64,000 bases of DNA from Artemisia argyi (Eukaryota > Streptophyta > Magnoliopsida > Asterales > Asteraceae), in assembly GCA_030686995.1 (NCBI GenBank), contig CM060684.1, positions 5,663,897-5,727,896 on the forward strand. The letters run 5' to 3'. Shown here piece after piece: positions 23,567 through 33,456 of the stretch. The notes beneath the pieces were generated by a model. The model did not search any database, was not told the DNA's origin, and was given only the letters and a program-made list of their open reading frames with translations. The stretch's first letter is position 1, and each line of letters starts with the position of its first letter. Both the position numbers and the translations under genes were made by a program.

Positions 23567-24013
23567 CAAACAAAACATACTTTATATTATAAGAAAACTA
23601 TACACAACGTACACTATCCATTTAGACCCGTACAACATCAAAATGGGTCATTTGGAGCTAGAGTGGCGCTATGCCAAACACCCCTTTGGTCTTTAAACGC
23701 AACCATAACCATCAAGTTATTAACCAAATATGTGTTTACAATTACATAATTACAAACCAAAACACGACGTTCTAGGGCGTTTCTTGGTAAAAGAGCATGT
23801 AGGGAAAAGGCTCATTACCCAAGCATCCCACCAAGGTCTAGTTCTCGGTCTGCGTAACTTTCGTAGCACTACCACTAGCTTCACCTGTAACAAGTACAAC
23901 AAAGCAACATAAGCACAACGCTTAGTGAGATAACATATAAAAGCATAACATAAACGGCATAATACTAGTGTTGCTTTGTAAATCTGAGGATGCTTGCTAT
24001 TAGCCTTGCACTA
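23300..24013. other. No gene; poly(T) tract and repeat-like DNA
   Basis: Contains a T tract near 23530-23560 and LTR-like text after it. An open frame at 23730-23912 has no recognisable features. It probably belongs to the same unclassified repeat as the hairpin array that follows. Confidence 0.35.
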
Positions 24014-24358
24014 GTTGTTCACTTAGGACGCTATGAACCCGCGTTGGTTCAATATAGCTAAAAATGTTCTAGTCGTCCACTTTGGACGTCTAAGTCATAT
24101 ATTCCGTGACTTTGAGCCGCTCATACACAATAGTCATCCACATCGGATGTCTAAGTCCCATTTTACAAAGATGAGATGCTAATAAAGGCTCGGTCGTCCA
24201 CTTAGGACATCTAGGCTCCCTTTCGAAGCATGTCATGACATAATAACACATGTCGTCCACTTAGGACGTCTACACCCTTCTTTCGGGTCATAATGCATAT
24301 ATTTATGCAAATCGTCCACTTAGGACGGCTAATTCAGCTATGTCGCCCACTTAGGACG
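24014..24358 (+). repeat. Array of seven CGTCC-N5-GGACG short hairpins
   Basis: Near-identical words GTCGTCCACTTAGGACGTCT at irregular spacing: 24074-24088, 24195-24209, 24254-24268, 24313-24327 and 24344-24358, with a variant CATCCACATCGGATG at 24135-24149 and a half-decayed first unit at 24016-24030. Each arm pair can form a 5-bp stem around ACTTA. The variant at 24135 changes both arms together (CGTCC/GGACG to CATCC/GGATG), keeping pairing. Spacers are unrelated. Probably part of an LTR or other repeat; class unknown. Confidence 0.7.
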
Positions 24359-25200
24359 CTATGCTAGTAATATCGTGGAATTAGAGTTCAAATCGCATAA
24401 CTAAACTCAAACGGGTCATCCGGGCTGTTTCGACCCGTCTAGCATAATTGACATATAAACATACTATGAGTAACTCATTTAGGCACATAACGTATAATTA
24501 TAACACCATTGCATCATAATCCCTAAACCTGGAAAAGGACCTCCTGAGTTTAGTAATCCTCCCAGACGCCTTTTCAATGGCGACAGCAGTTACTATTGCA
24601 TAAGTAACTTGGTTCAGTAACTCTAAAATAGAACATAAATATTAAATAAGCCCATAAGCTGTTACATAAGTAACACATCATGCAGTTTAGCAATATTGCA
24701 CAAATCCCAAAACAATACAATTAAACGATTAAACAGAATATGGAAACCATATATTTCATTAAAATCTTATAATACCGAAATGGGCAATGTGGAATACGAA
24801 AATCAATAGCGCAGTCTTACACGTCACCTCATTGACACTAAGACCAATTGTTATCTATGTTCGTCACTTGTTAAGGTGATTGCTAGTTATTTAGGGTGTT
24901 GTAAGACAAATTTAAAAAACTAATTAATATAAAGCAACCAACATGACTTAATCCAATTATCATGAAATGTAGCTTAAATAACAGATAGGAAGCAAAATGA
25001 TAAGTCAAAGTGCAAATTGGATGATAAAAGTTACTACATACGATATTATTATAAATTTAGTAACCTCTAGTTAAGTAATTTGAGTAAGACATATGATCAA
25101 ACATGTTATATGCAAGTACAATTTTAGAGTTGAAATTCAACTAATCACAACAACTAGTATATAACTGTAACTACAAACCTCTAATAAACATGGAGCATTT
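24359..25200. other. No gene seen
   Basis: Repeat-like, AT-rich DNA. It contains GACCCGTCTAGCATAAT and CGGGTCATCCGGGC phrases of the kind found in plant LTRs, but no ends or coding were recognised. Confidence 0.35.
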
Positions 25201-25207
25201 TACATGG

Positions 25208-25445
25208 TACTTTTCCGGTTACATTCATTGTACTTTTCCGGTAAGACCCGGCCATTTCTGGTCAAGACCCGGTTAAACCCGGGCAAGACCCATTGTGGGC
25301 TTGAAATGATTCAACATATGAACAACCTTGGTTAGTGGTAGTTGAGTCAAGTAGACACGTGTTGATAGGTGAAGGTTATTGCATCCTTTGATACTTTTAT
25401 TAGAATCAGGTAGTAGCTATGCCAAAGATAGAGCATGTGAGTTGG
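25208..25445 (+). repeat. CCGGTCAAGACCCGG repeats (copy 3) plus start of ARM segment
   Basis: 25208-25290 is the short-repeat array, 25302-25360 matches the leader at 12982-13035, and 25362-25445 (GATAGGTGAAGGTTATTGC) matches the beginning of ARM copy 2 near 9628. The ARM homology then stops at AT-rich DNA and resumes at 26318. Confidence 0.55.
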
Positions 25446-26217
25446 GGAAAGCCATTTGGTATATATATGTTAGTTGTACGTGTTTGTTTAACCAAAAGAA
25501 AAGTACATGACAAATAGTCGTTGGGCAACCTACATCCCTAACCCACAACTTGCCACATGGCAATATTATAGTGGATGTTTATTATTTGTTTTTTTTTTTT
25601 TTTTTTTATTTGTATCATTTATCATTTTGTATTATTATTAAAAAAATATATCAAAATTTATATAAAATTTTATTAGTAAATATTTTATCAAACATATAGT
25701 TTTATATAAAATTTTAAATAATTAAATTAAATATACAAATAATAATATTATATGTTAGGTTGAGTTGTTGATAAATGGTTAAAAAATATAGATTAGTTGT
25801 ATGTATTGATTGTATAGGTGGAGGGAAGAGAAAATAATATTTTAATAAGATATTGGGTTGGGTTGGTTGTTGATAAAGATAGTCTTACCCGTCAAACACT
25901 CTCACCAAAAATATATGATTTTGACGAATTAAATTTGTATTTATTAAAATAAAGGTTAAAACTTGTAAAATTTGAAACAAAATAAAATAAACTCACTAAA
26001 ATGTAAAAACTAAAAACTTATATAATAATATATCAAAATGAATGTTAATTAAAGAGCACAAAAATCTAGAAAATATTATGAAATTAGATCATAAAAAAAT
26101 AAATAGATAAAAATATATTTCTATTTGAAAATAAAGGTGATTTTTTAGTTGATATGGGACACATGTCACTCCATGAGTGGAGCTTCTTATCTTAATTTTT
26201 TATGGATCCCACAACTT

Positions 26218-26302
<85 letters not shown>

Positions 26303-26317
26303 TAATTTTTTCGAGGA
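25446..26317. other. AT-rich insertion between two ARM pieces, with (TA)n
   Basis: About 870 bp of very AT-rich DNA separating the two parts of ARM copy 4, so probably an insertion. It ends in a (TA)n microsatellite, about 26227-26301. No transposase or clear inverted ends seen. Confidence 0.45.
26227..26301. repeat. (TA)n microsatellite
   Basis: Uninterrupted AT dinucleotide run of roughly 75 bp. The open frame of repeated Ile-Tyr across it is an artefact. Confidence 0.95.
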
Positions 26318-26575
26318 ACACAAGGATTTATCGGAAGGAAGAAAGAGTGATAGTGAATGTAGTCCAGTTATTAGATCCTTCTATACCAAATTTTGATAAC
26401 AAGTACCCCGTGTCAATTCTAATGTCTTTAACTCATTCGAAGAAATGTCGCAAACAGATGGCAAACGCGGGTGCTTTGTTGCTTTTACATAAGCTTGTAG
26501 AAATGGATGTTGATGGTGCAAAGAAGCTGCAAGAGACTATAGGTCGTGGGAAGCTATGGGGTGTGTTTGGGTGAC
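26318..26575 (+). pseudogene. Armadillo-repeat protein fragment (copy 4, C-terminus)
   Basis: Nearly identical to 10230-10487: ERVIVNVVQLLDPSIPNFDN, KYPVSILMSLTHSKKCRKQM, LVEMDVDGAKKLQETIGRGK and the end LWGVFG-stop. This copy keeps the natural-looking C-terminus LWGVFG, whereas copy 2 has TGA in place of Trp. Lacks the N-terminal ARM repeats, so a fragment. Confidence 0.75.
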
Positions 26576-27350
26576 CGTAATGATCATAATTATTCTCAAA
26601 CATCTGTATGTATTTATTTTAATTTACAATTTTACACCGCTTGTGCATCCTTGTTGTTCATAATTTTATTCTTGGTAATTAATCTTAGTCGATTGGTCAA
26701 TGCATTAGGCATTGTTATTACTTATTTGTATAAAGTCTACTGAGATATATGTGTTTTATTAATCGGTTTGGTGACCTAACTTTGATTAAGTTGTAATCTT
26801 TATAACCAAAACTCAATAATACAACAATTAAGGAGCTGAACTTAGTAGTTTCATACTCAGTACTGCACTTGGTAAATCAGTTATCTCTTGAGCATTTTCT
26901 GTAGTGAATCGCAAATATATATTATTTGCACGTTATCGATTTCACAAACACACATATTACAAAAACATATGTCATCTAACAAAGCTTGATATGAAAGCAA
27001 AATGTAGTTTGTTTCAAAGTACATATTTGAATAACTTCTAAAACTCATATATATAATAGATAGAAGCTTGATTCGCTCTCAACCGTTAGTAAGACATATA
27101 TGGAGTGTTCATCATACCTTTTTCTCATTAACAATGGTGGCCGGAGAAGGCATAGGTGCCATGGTGGTTGCTAGTGGCGTGTTGGCATCATAACAACAAG
27201 TATTATTTCACCTATGCGGCAATAGATAGGCTCAATCCCATCTTTGTCGTCGTCCTCAAAAATAAAAGCATGAAACCGATCACAATCAACCCGGTTTGCT
27301 TATTACTTCCACCTATTACTCTTACTCTCTTGATATGTTCTTGTTCTTAA
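26576..27350 (+). repeat. Flank of ARM copy 4, shared with other copies
   Basis: 26576-26920 matches 13082-13430; 27015-27260 matches 15225-15400 and 10632-10730. A short open stretch (27156-27350) beginning from MVAGEGIGAMVVASGVLAS just upstream is not recognisable as a family. Confidence 0.5.
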
Positions 27351-27755
27351 TTAACCTCTGTGTTCATATATGAAACATTTACTATGTCCATATTTTGTAT
27401 TTTCCATTACATCAAGAAAGCTAAAATTTTAAATTTTTAAAAATTGTCAAAAGTATATTGCAATATTAAGTTGAAATAATTAGTTTTGAGAAAGTTCAAT
27501 TCATATGTGTCAATCAAATAGGTATGTGAATTCGATTTCCTAACGGAGTTGGATGTTGAGTAAGCATTTTAATATGTCGTGTTCAGTGTTTCTAAGTAAG
27601 CGGCTTCAAAACGATTCCACAAATTAGCAAGGCCTCAATGGTATCGGGTGTTTTCTTATTTTGTTTGAACTCACTTAAGTATCAGCTAAGGATTTTAGTG
27701 TACTTGATTGATGGCATGGATGCATGTTTTAGTAAACACGTACTATTTGCAAATG
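27351..27755. other. No gene seen
   Basis: AT-rich DNA without a recognisable element or coding stretch. Confidence 0.4.
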
Positions 27756-27763
27756 CTAAATAT

Positions 27764-28130
27764 TAGAGGTGGCAAAACATGCGGGTTGGGCGGACACGGG
27801 CTACGGGTTAAATGGGCACGGGCTAAATGGGAGCATGTTATACGAATCGCTTTAGAAAAGACCCAAAACGACAAAATAAATCCTCAAATGTAACACCTCA
27901 TTTATATTTAAAAAATTAAATATATTATATCTATAAGGTTTTCCTTAAAAACAATTGTAATGTTCTCAAATTGAGAGAAAATATGTGTCTGTTTATGCCC
28001 ATTTAATTTTTAAATGGGCAATATATGCCCATTTCAAAAAAATGAGGGGGCTAAATGTGCCTATATATTTTTTATAAATTTGCCCAAATTCGTCAATTTT
28101 TTTTATTTTGAGCACAAATTGACACCTCTA
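27764..28130. mobile_element. hAT-type MITE, 367 bp (CACGGGCTAAATGGG-rich)
   Basis: Left end TAGAGGTGGCA (27764) and right end TGACACCTCTA (28130) are imperfect inverted repeats. Flanking octamers CTAAATAT (27756-27763) and TTAAATAT (28131-28138) match at 7 of 8, an 8-bp target duplication as for hAT elements. Subterminal words: GCGGGTTGGGCGG, CACGGGCTA, AATGGGCA. Non-coding. Confidence 0.7.
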
Positions 28131-28504
28131 TTAAATATCGATCAGCTGATTTGCCCAACTTAACAAGTTGTTCGGTTTAATGTAGAGATACTAAAGATCG
28201 ATCAACTTAATATAAAGTACGGAGTAAAACAAGTTGCGTGTAAATCGGCTCGCTTGGTTTAGATGGACCTGGAACAACTTACAATCGGTGAATCTTCTAT
28301 ACAGTTCATTTACAATAGATTTTTTTCCCATGTTCATATGTAGTGGCATTAAATTTATTCTTATGAACCTATTCAAAATTTTCGCCTAACTTGAAAGTAA
28401 AACTAAAGCAACTAAAATGGCGTTTGGTTAATCTTGAGTGCTATTTGAAAGTAAAACTAACCCAAAATTTAATGGTTAAAAAACAAGAATAACAACATTA
28501 TTAA

Positions 28505-28615
28505 AAATAAAAATGAGTGGGGTAGCATTATGACTCGAACACGGGATCTACCATTTATGAGAGATGATCCATAGTCATCTGGCCACCCAAACTCACCAAG
28601 CGTATTTCTCAAATA
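28505..28615 (-). repeat. tRNA-like SINE-type repeat (e)
   Basis: B-box-like GTGTTCGAGTC on minus (28532-28542) with A-rich DNA on its left and an A-box-like GGCCAGATGACTATGG region to its right. Diverged copy. Confidence 0.4.
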
Positions 28616-28734
28616 CAATTCTTTATTAAGGAAAGTTTTTTAGAAAAGTCAAAAAGGCCATGTCAATTTATTGATTGCGAGTTGCCAATCGTGTTATAGT
28701 ATGATGTGTATCTTGACATCGTCAAAATTCGAGG

Positions 28735-28885
28735 AGTTTAAATAAGGCTTGATAGTCATCAAAGCTTTAAACGAGTCTAACCGAGCTCTACTCGTTTTAC
28801 AAAGAAGCTCGAGCTCGAGTTGTAAATTTAATGCTCGACATCGCTCGATAGTTATTTACAAAGCTCGAGCTGAGCTTGTTAATAA
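28735..28885. repeat. TCGAGC-word repeat
   Basis: GAAGCTCGAGCTCGAGTTG, GACATCGCTCGATAG and AAAGCTCGAGCTGAGC occur in 150 bp. Same style as 7945-8110; ends not identified. Confidence 0.4.
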
Positions 28886-29309
28886 TATTTATTTTATGTC
28901 ATGTTTAAAAAGCTTAATATAAGTATGTGTTGAATGCGAGTTTAGTAGTCTTATGTCTTAATGTATAAACCTTTGGTTTGGTTCGAGTAGTTTGTTATTT
29001 TTCTCATCACGCGCCGCTACACATAATCAAATCGAGAAAAGTCTAAGGAATTTGACGCAGGCAATTCATGGTTGTTAAAAAAATATTTAAACTTACGATA
29101 CTTACGTTCAGTGATTATAATGGCAACTCACAATCTTTTACCACTTGACCACTCGTATACTATTTCAATGCGTATGATATATGCTTAAACACAAACCTCA
29201 TGATCCACAAATCACATATTTATTTTCGATAGGAACTATAATCGGAATAATAATATTTGTAAAATAGATTTTTCATAAATAACATTGAGAAGACATAATA
29301 ATAAATAGA

Positions 29310-29445
29310 AATCAAAAAAAGAAAAAAAGAAAAGAAAACAAGAGGAGATTAGCATGAAGACTCGAGCTTGTGACCTTACATTTATAAAAGATAAAAGCTT
29401 AGCCTTCAACCAATCCCCACTTACGTTTTACATTCTCAAATTTAT
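29310..29445 (-). repeat. tRNA-like SINE-type repeat (f), diverged
   Basis: A-rich tract (AAAAAAAGAAAAAAAGAAAA) followed by GACTCGAGCTTGTGACC (B-box position 29359-29369) and AAAAGCTTAGCCTTCAACC, matching the layout of the other copies. Confidence 0.35.
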
Positions 29446-30021
29446 TTATTTATTCTTGTACTAAAAATAAGCACCATACAATTGTCTTTTCTTGTTTTGG
29501 TCCATGATGCTTTTGATTTCTATATATATATTTTTTCTTCTTCTTAAGAGTATATATATGCTACAGATTTATACTTCTATGTTTTGTTTCTTTTGTGATT
29601 GTACTTCATGATTCAACTAAATATGTATATTTACTGGTATTGATAACTAAAGCATCTCTCTATATAGAACAGATTTATTGAGAAGGTCTATGTCATATGA
29701 AGGTAGCATGAAGGACACCCACTCGACTATATAGAAGGAAAGGCTGGTTCGAAGTTGGAGAACGAAGGTTTATACTTTGTATAAGTCTATATAGAGAAAG
29801 TGAAATCGAGGTTTATAATTACTTATGACCCAAGAACTTTGATCTCGTAGTCGAGATTGTGAAATATTATATATAAGTGTATAAAAGTTCCCGTTTTAAA
29901 ATAAAAAAAACTATGGATTTGAATGTACTTAGCTTGTTCGATAGCATGGATGCACTATTCTCTATTTTGTAGTAAAACACGTGTATGGCAAACACAAATA
30001 ACAATTAAGTATTTACTAAAA

Positions 30022-30958
30022 CTAGACGAGTACCCGTGCATAGCAACGGGATTTTATAGCGACAAATAGTTTATTGATAAAAAAAAGTTTATAGGTTATA
30101 AACGAAAAATAATGTTTTGAAACCCGGTTCGACCCGGGTGGTTCAACCGGTTGAACCGTTCCTGTCGAAAAATAGGTCGATTTAAACCGGGTCAACTTGC
30201 TAGGTTGGGTCGAAAACGGGTCAAATTAAACCGGGTCAATCCGCCGGGTTTGAAGCGTCCCGGGTCAACCCGGTTTGTGTTTTAATTGGTTGTATTTAAT
30301 TTGGTAGATATGTTTTTTAATTGGTTGTACAATGTGAATAAATCATTGTACTTTTAAGTAAAGGATAATGTTTTGAAACCCGGTTCAACCCGGGTGGTTC
30401 AACCGGTTGAACCGTTCCGGTCGAAAAATGGGTCGATTTAAACCGGGTCAACTTGCTAGGTTGGGTCGAAAACGGGTCAAATTAAACCGGGTCAATCCGC
30501 CGGGTTTGAAGCATCCCGGGTCAACCCGGTTTGTGTTTTAATTGGTTGTATTTAATTTTGTAGATATGTTTTTAATTGGTTGTACAATGTGAATAAATCA
30601 TTGTACTTTTAAGTAATGAATAATGTTTTGAAACCCGGTTCAACCCGGGTAGTTCAACCGGTTGAACCGCTCCGGTCGAAAAATGGGTCGATTTAAACCG
30701 TGTCAACTTGCTAGGTTGGGTCAAAAACGGGTCAAATTACCGGGTCAACCCGGTTTGTGTTTTAATTGGTTATATTTAATTTGATAGATATGTTTTTAAT
30801 TGGTTGTACAATGTGAATAAATTATTGTACTTTTAAGTAATGAGGTGTTTTAATTAGAGTATTAATTACATTAATTTTCTCTCACATTTGACTTTCAATA
30901 CTCAACTTTCAACTCAACTTTTCAAGTTTGATCATTTTTCCATTATAGATAGTATAGA
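30022..30958 (-). mobile_element. Non-autonomous Helitron, 937 bp
   Basis: Rolling-circle element read on the minus strand. The 5' end is TCTATACTATCTATAATGG (from 30958), the plant Helitron TC start. The 3' end is an imperfect hairpin CCCGTTGCTATGCACGGG (30050-30033) followed by TACTCGT and terminal CTAG (30022). The flanking bases are A before TC (complement of T 30959) and T after CTAG (complement of A 30021), the expected A^T insertion. No Rep/helicase coding. Most of the interior is a three-unit tandem repeat (30111-30842). Confidence 0.82.
30111..30842 (+). repeat. Three tandem units of about 255 bp inside the Helitron
   Basis: Units start at 30111, 30367 and 30622 with AATGTTTTGAAACCCGGTTC and end in TTGTACTTTTAAGTAA; the third is shorter because of an internal deletion. 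Each holds the palindrome GGTTCAACCGGTTGAACC. The unit resembles the word-rich repeat at 604-835, so a MITE-like sequence seems to have been captured and amplified. Confidence 0.9.
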
Positions 30959-31495
30959 TGAACCAATATCATACCTCTTTTACCAAAAGAGACTAGTTTT
31001 CATCATGTTACCAAAATGGTCCGAACAAATCAGGGGACCACATAGAACCACATGCCATAAACATTAATTATAGATAGATAAGCTTCACGTACACCCTCCA
31101 ATTTGACCTAATGTAGTAATGGATCTAACGGATAATATGTAAGAGTTCATTTTGGTAAATTTTGTGGGCGAGATTTATAATGGTAAAGTAGTCTTATAAA
31201 GTGTTCATTTAAGAAATTCTCTCAATAACAATTCTCTTTGAAAATTTGATATAAAACATTTCACAGCTCGAATTCAAGCTGGCGGATGCATAGAGTTGTA
31301 ACTGCGAATGTGTTCATAGAATTGAATTTAAATGTGAGCACATATCAACTAATTTGCACGGCTTAACTAACAAGGTATGTATGTTTAGCAAGAAGACTTT
31401 TAAAGATTTATTAGCTTCATATAGAGTAAAACAAGTTGTGTGTAAATTAACTCCCTTGGTTTATATAGACTCACTGGCAAGCATTATTAAATAAT
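30959..31495. other. No gene seen
   Basis: AT-rich DNA between a Helitron and a hAT-type element with no recognisable feature. Confidence 0.4.
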
Positions 31496-32155
31496 TAAGG
31501 ATGAGCATGGTTCTGGAACCGGTTGGAACTGGAACCGGAACCGGTAGACCCGAGAACCGATTTTTCTAAAAAGTGGGAACAAAGAACTGAACCGAATATA
31601 GTTTTTGGTTCCGGTTCTGGTTCTGGTTCTGGTTCCGGTTCTTGTTCCGGTTCCGGTTCCAGTTCTTTTGGGTCTATCCGTAAGAACCGTTGTTCTATTA
31701 AGCTAATAAAAAACACAAAAAATTAAACTTTTTAAGAACTTGCAACCATTTACATTTAAGCAAATAACAATTAACAACTAAACCATAAACTCAATTAACC
31801 AATCATTCTATAGTTACTTTCACTTGTTCCTATTTTTAACAAAATAATAATGCATAACAATCCAGAAAACAAAATAAAATAACTTAAAACTTTGTCCATC
31901 AAAATAACTAAGACCGTTTAGAATTATGTGATGATGATAGATAATAAACAATGTATTAATAAAAGTGCTAGCAAATTTTAGCATGATGAACATGTAAAAG
32001 CTAATCGAATGCAAATAAACATAAAAGATAAACTTACTTCCATTGTTTAGATAATGATGAATGATCTTGGAATGTTATTAGGTTTAGATTAATTATTGAT
32101 TTGTTGATGTTTCAGTAAATTAAAAGATTAGGGTTTAGAGTGTTTGGCTTGATGG

Positions 32156-32210
<55 letters not shown>

Positions 32211-32421
32211 GATACGTAGGATTTGATTAATATTTTGATAAGAAGTAAAAAAATTACATATTCTTATAATTATTGGATATTTGGTTCCGGAACCGAGAAC
32301 CGGTGAAACCGATCCGAACCGACCCAAGAACCGAAAAATCTCAAAATCAAGAACCGGAACTGGAACCATTGGTTCTGGTTCCGGTCCGGTTCCGATTCTT
32401 TGATTCTTTTGCTCATCCATA
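31496..32421. mobile_element. hAT-type non-autonomous element, about 926 bp (GGTTCCGGTTCTGG-rich)
   Basis: Ends TAAGGATGAGCA (31496) and TGCTCATCCATA (to 32421) are inverted with one mismatch. Both subterminal zones carry GGAACCGG / GGTTCTGGTTCC arrays facing inward (31510-31670 and 32284-32395). The centre is AT-rich and includes a T tract near 32163-32207. The target duplication is blurred by A-rich flanks (AAATAATT / AAATAACT-like). The Pro-Glu and Gly-Ser repeat frames over the arrays are artefacts. Confidence 0.65.
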
Positions 32422-32479
32422 AAATAACTTACAAACGTGAACCTTCAACGGTTCAATTTGCTCACCAAGGTCGACTTAA

Positions 32480-33170
32480 AATAAGCAAAAGTAAGAAAAT
32501 GGCATATTTCTTAAACCACCAAGAAGCTAACATCATGAGGATTATCACTAGCTTTAGTTTTGTTAGTTTTCTACACTTGAAAAATGTTCGATATTAATTA
32601 GACGCTAGTTAAGCTCCAAAATATAGGACATATATGTATTGGCTAGTATCATCTTCGTTCTTCATATTCATGAATCCATTAATATTTTTTATCATCGTCA
32701 TTTGAAAACGGAGAAGGATTCTAGTGCACGTTATCCTGGAAAGTCAAACTTATTTGTCTCGGATGTAATCGCAAGGCCGGTGGTACTTTTTATGATTTTG
32801 AGAACACATTACCACTAGATCGACCGGATCAAAATTTTAGTTACACTATACTTGTGAATGTGTATGTATTCACTAAAACAAAACCGACATTAATGGTGTC
32901 CCTTAATCTAGCGTCAATAAGACTAAAAACTTAATGGTTGACATTCATTATTTTTGTCTTGATAAACCTGAGTACACTCGATCAATGTGTGTGATATGTG
33001 TTCAAAAATGGAATTCATCAATGACCATGAAATAAAGTTTGACGATTACAGTAACATCGAAGGTAAAAAAAGAAAAAAAGAATGAGCGTAACTATGATTT
33101 GAACAAGAGACCTAACATTTATGGGAAATGAAACTTAGCCATAACGCCACCCAAGCTCTTCGATCGAATA
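32480..33170. repeat. Dispersed repeat block (copy B)
   Basis: Collinear, diverged match to 5757-6560, including a tRNA-like segment at 33065-33160 (A-rich run, then GATTTGAACAAGAGACC). A Stowaway-like TAGTCCCTCGGTCTCAAAT begins at about 33184. Confidence 0.45.
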
Positions 33171-33456
33171 CTACTATATATACTAGTCCCTCGGTCTCAA
33201 ATTTATGTTTAAAACTAGTCGTATCAGGAAGTAAGAAACTAGTCACAGGCATTGACCGATTAGAAGCATAAGTAGAAGCAAGACAGCTGAGATGAGGGTC
33301 CATTTTTTAGTAAATCGATGGCCCGCTGTTTCAATTGCTCTCATTACCAACACGACATATCATGTTCACTTTGAACTCATGTTCACTTTAAACATGAGAG
33401 GATCTCTTTCCCATCAAAAAGATTGTCAAATAGCATAACATACAACCGGATAGATA

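Larger units (their letters stand above)
28131..30021. other. No gene; scattered repeats
   Basis: Intergenic. Includes tRNA-like repeats (28505, 29310) and a TCGAGC-word repeat (28735), described separately. TACGGAGTA near 28217 is a possible Stowaway footprint. The remainder shows nothing recognisable. Confidence 0.4.

Noticed and set aside
24014..24358. Regularly recurring palindromic words resembling a CRISPR array
   Set aside because: Spacing is irregular, repeats are about 15-20 bp, there are no cas genes, and the DNA is plant nuclear.
26149..26574. Open frame with a long Ile-Tyr run joined to an ARM C-terminus
   Set aside because: The Ile-Tyr part is a (TA)n microsatellite; only the ARM fragment after 26318 is meaningful.
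31495..31726. Pro-Glu and Gly-Ser repeat proteins on opposite strands
   Set aside because: Translation of GGTTCCGGTTCTGG arrays at the end of a hAT-type element.
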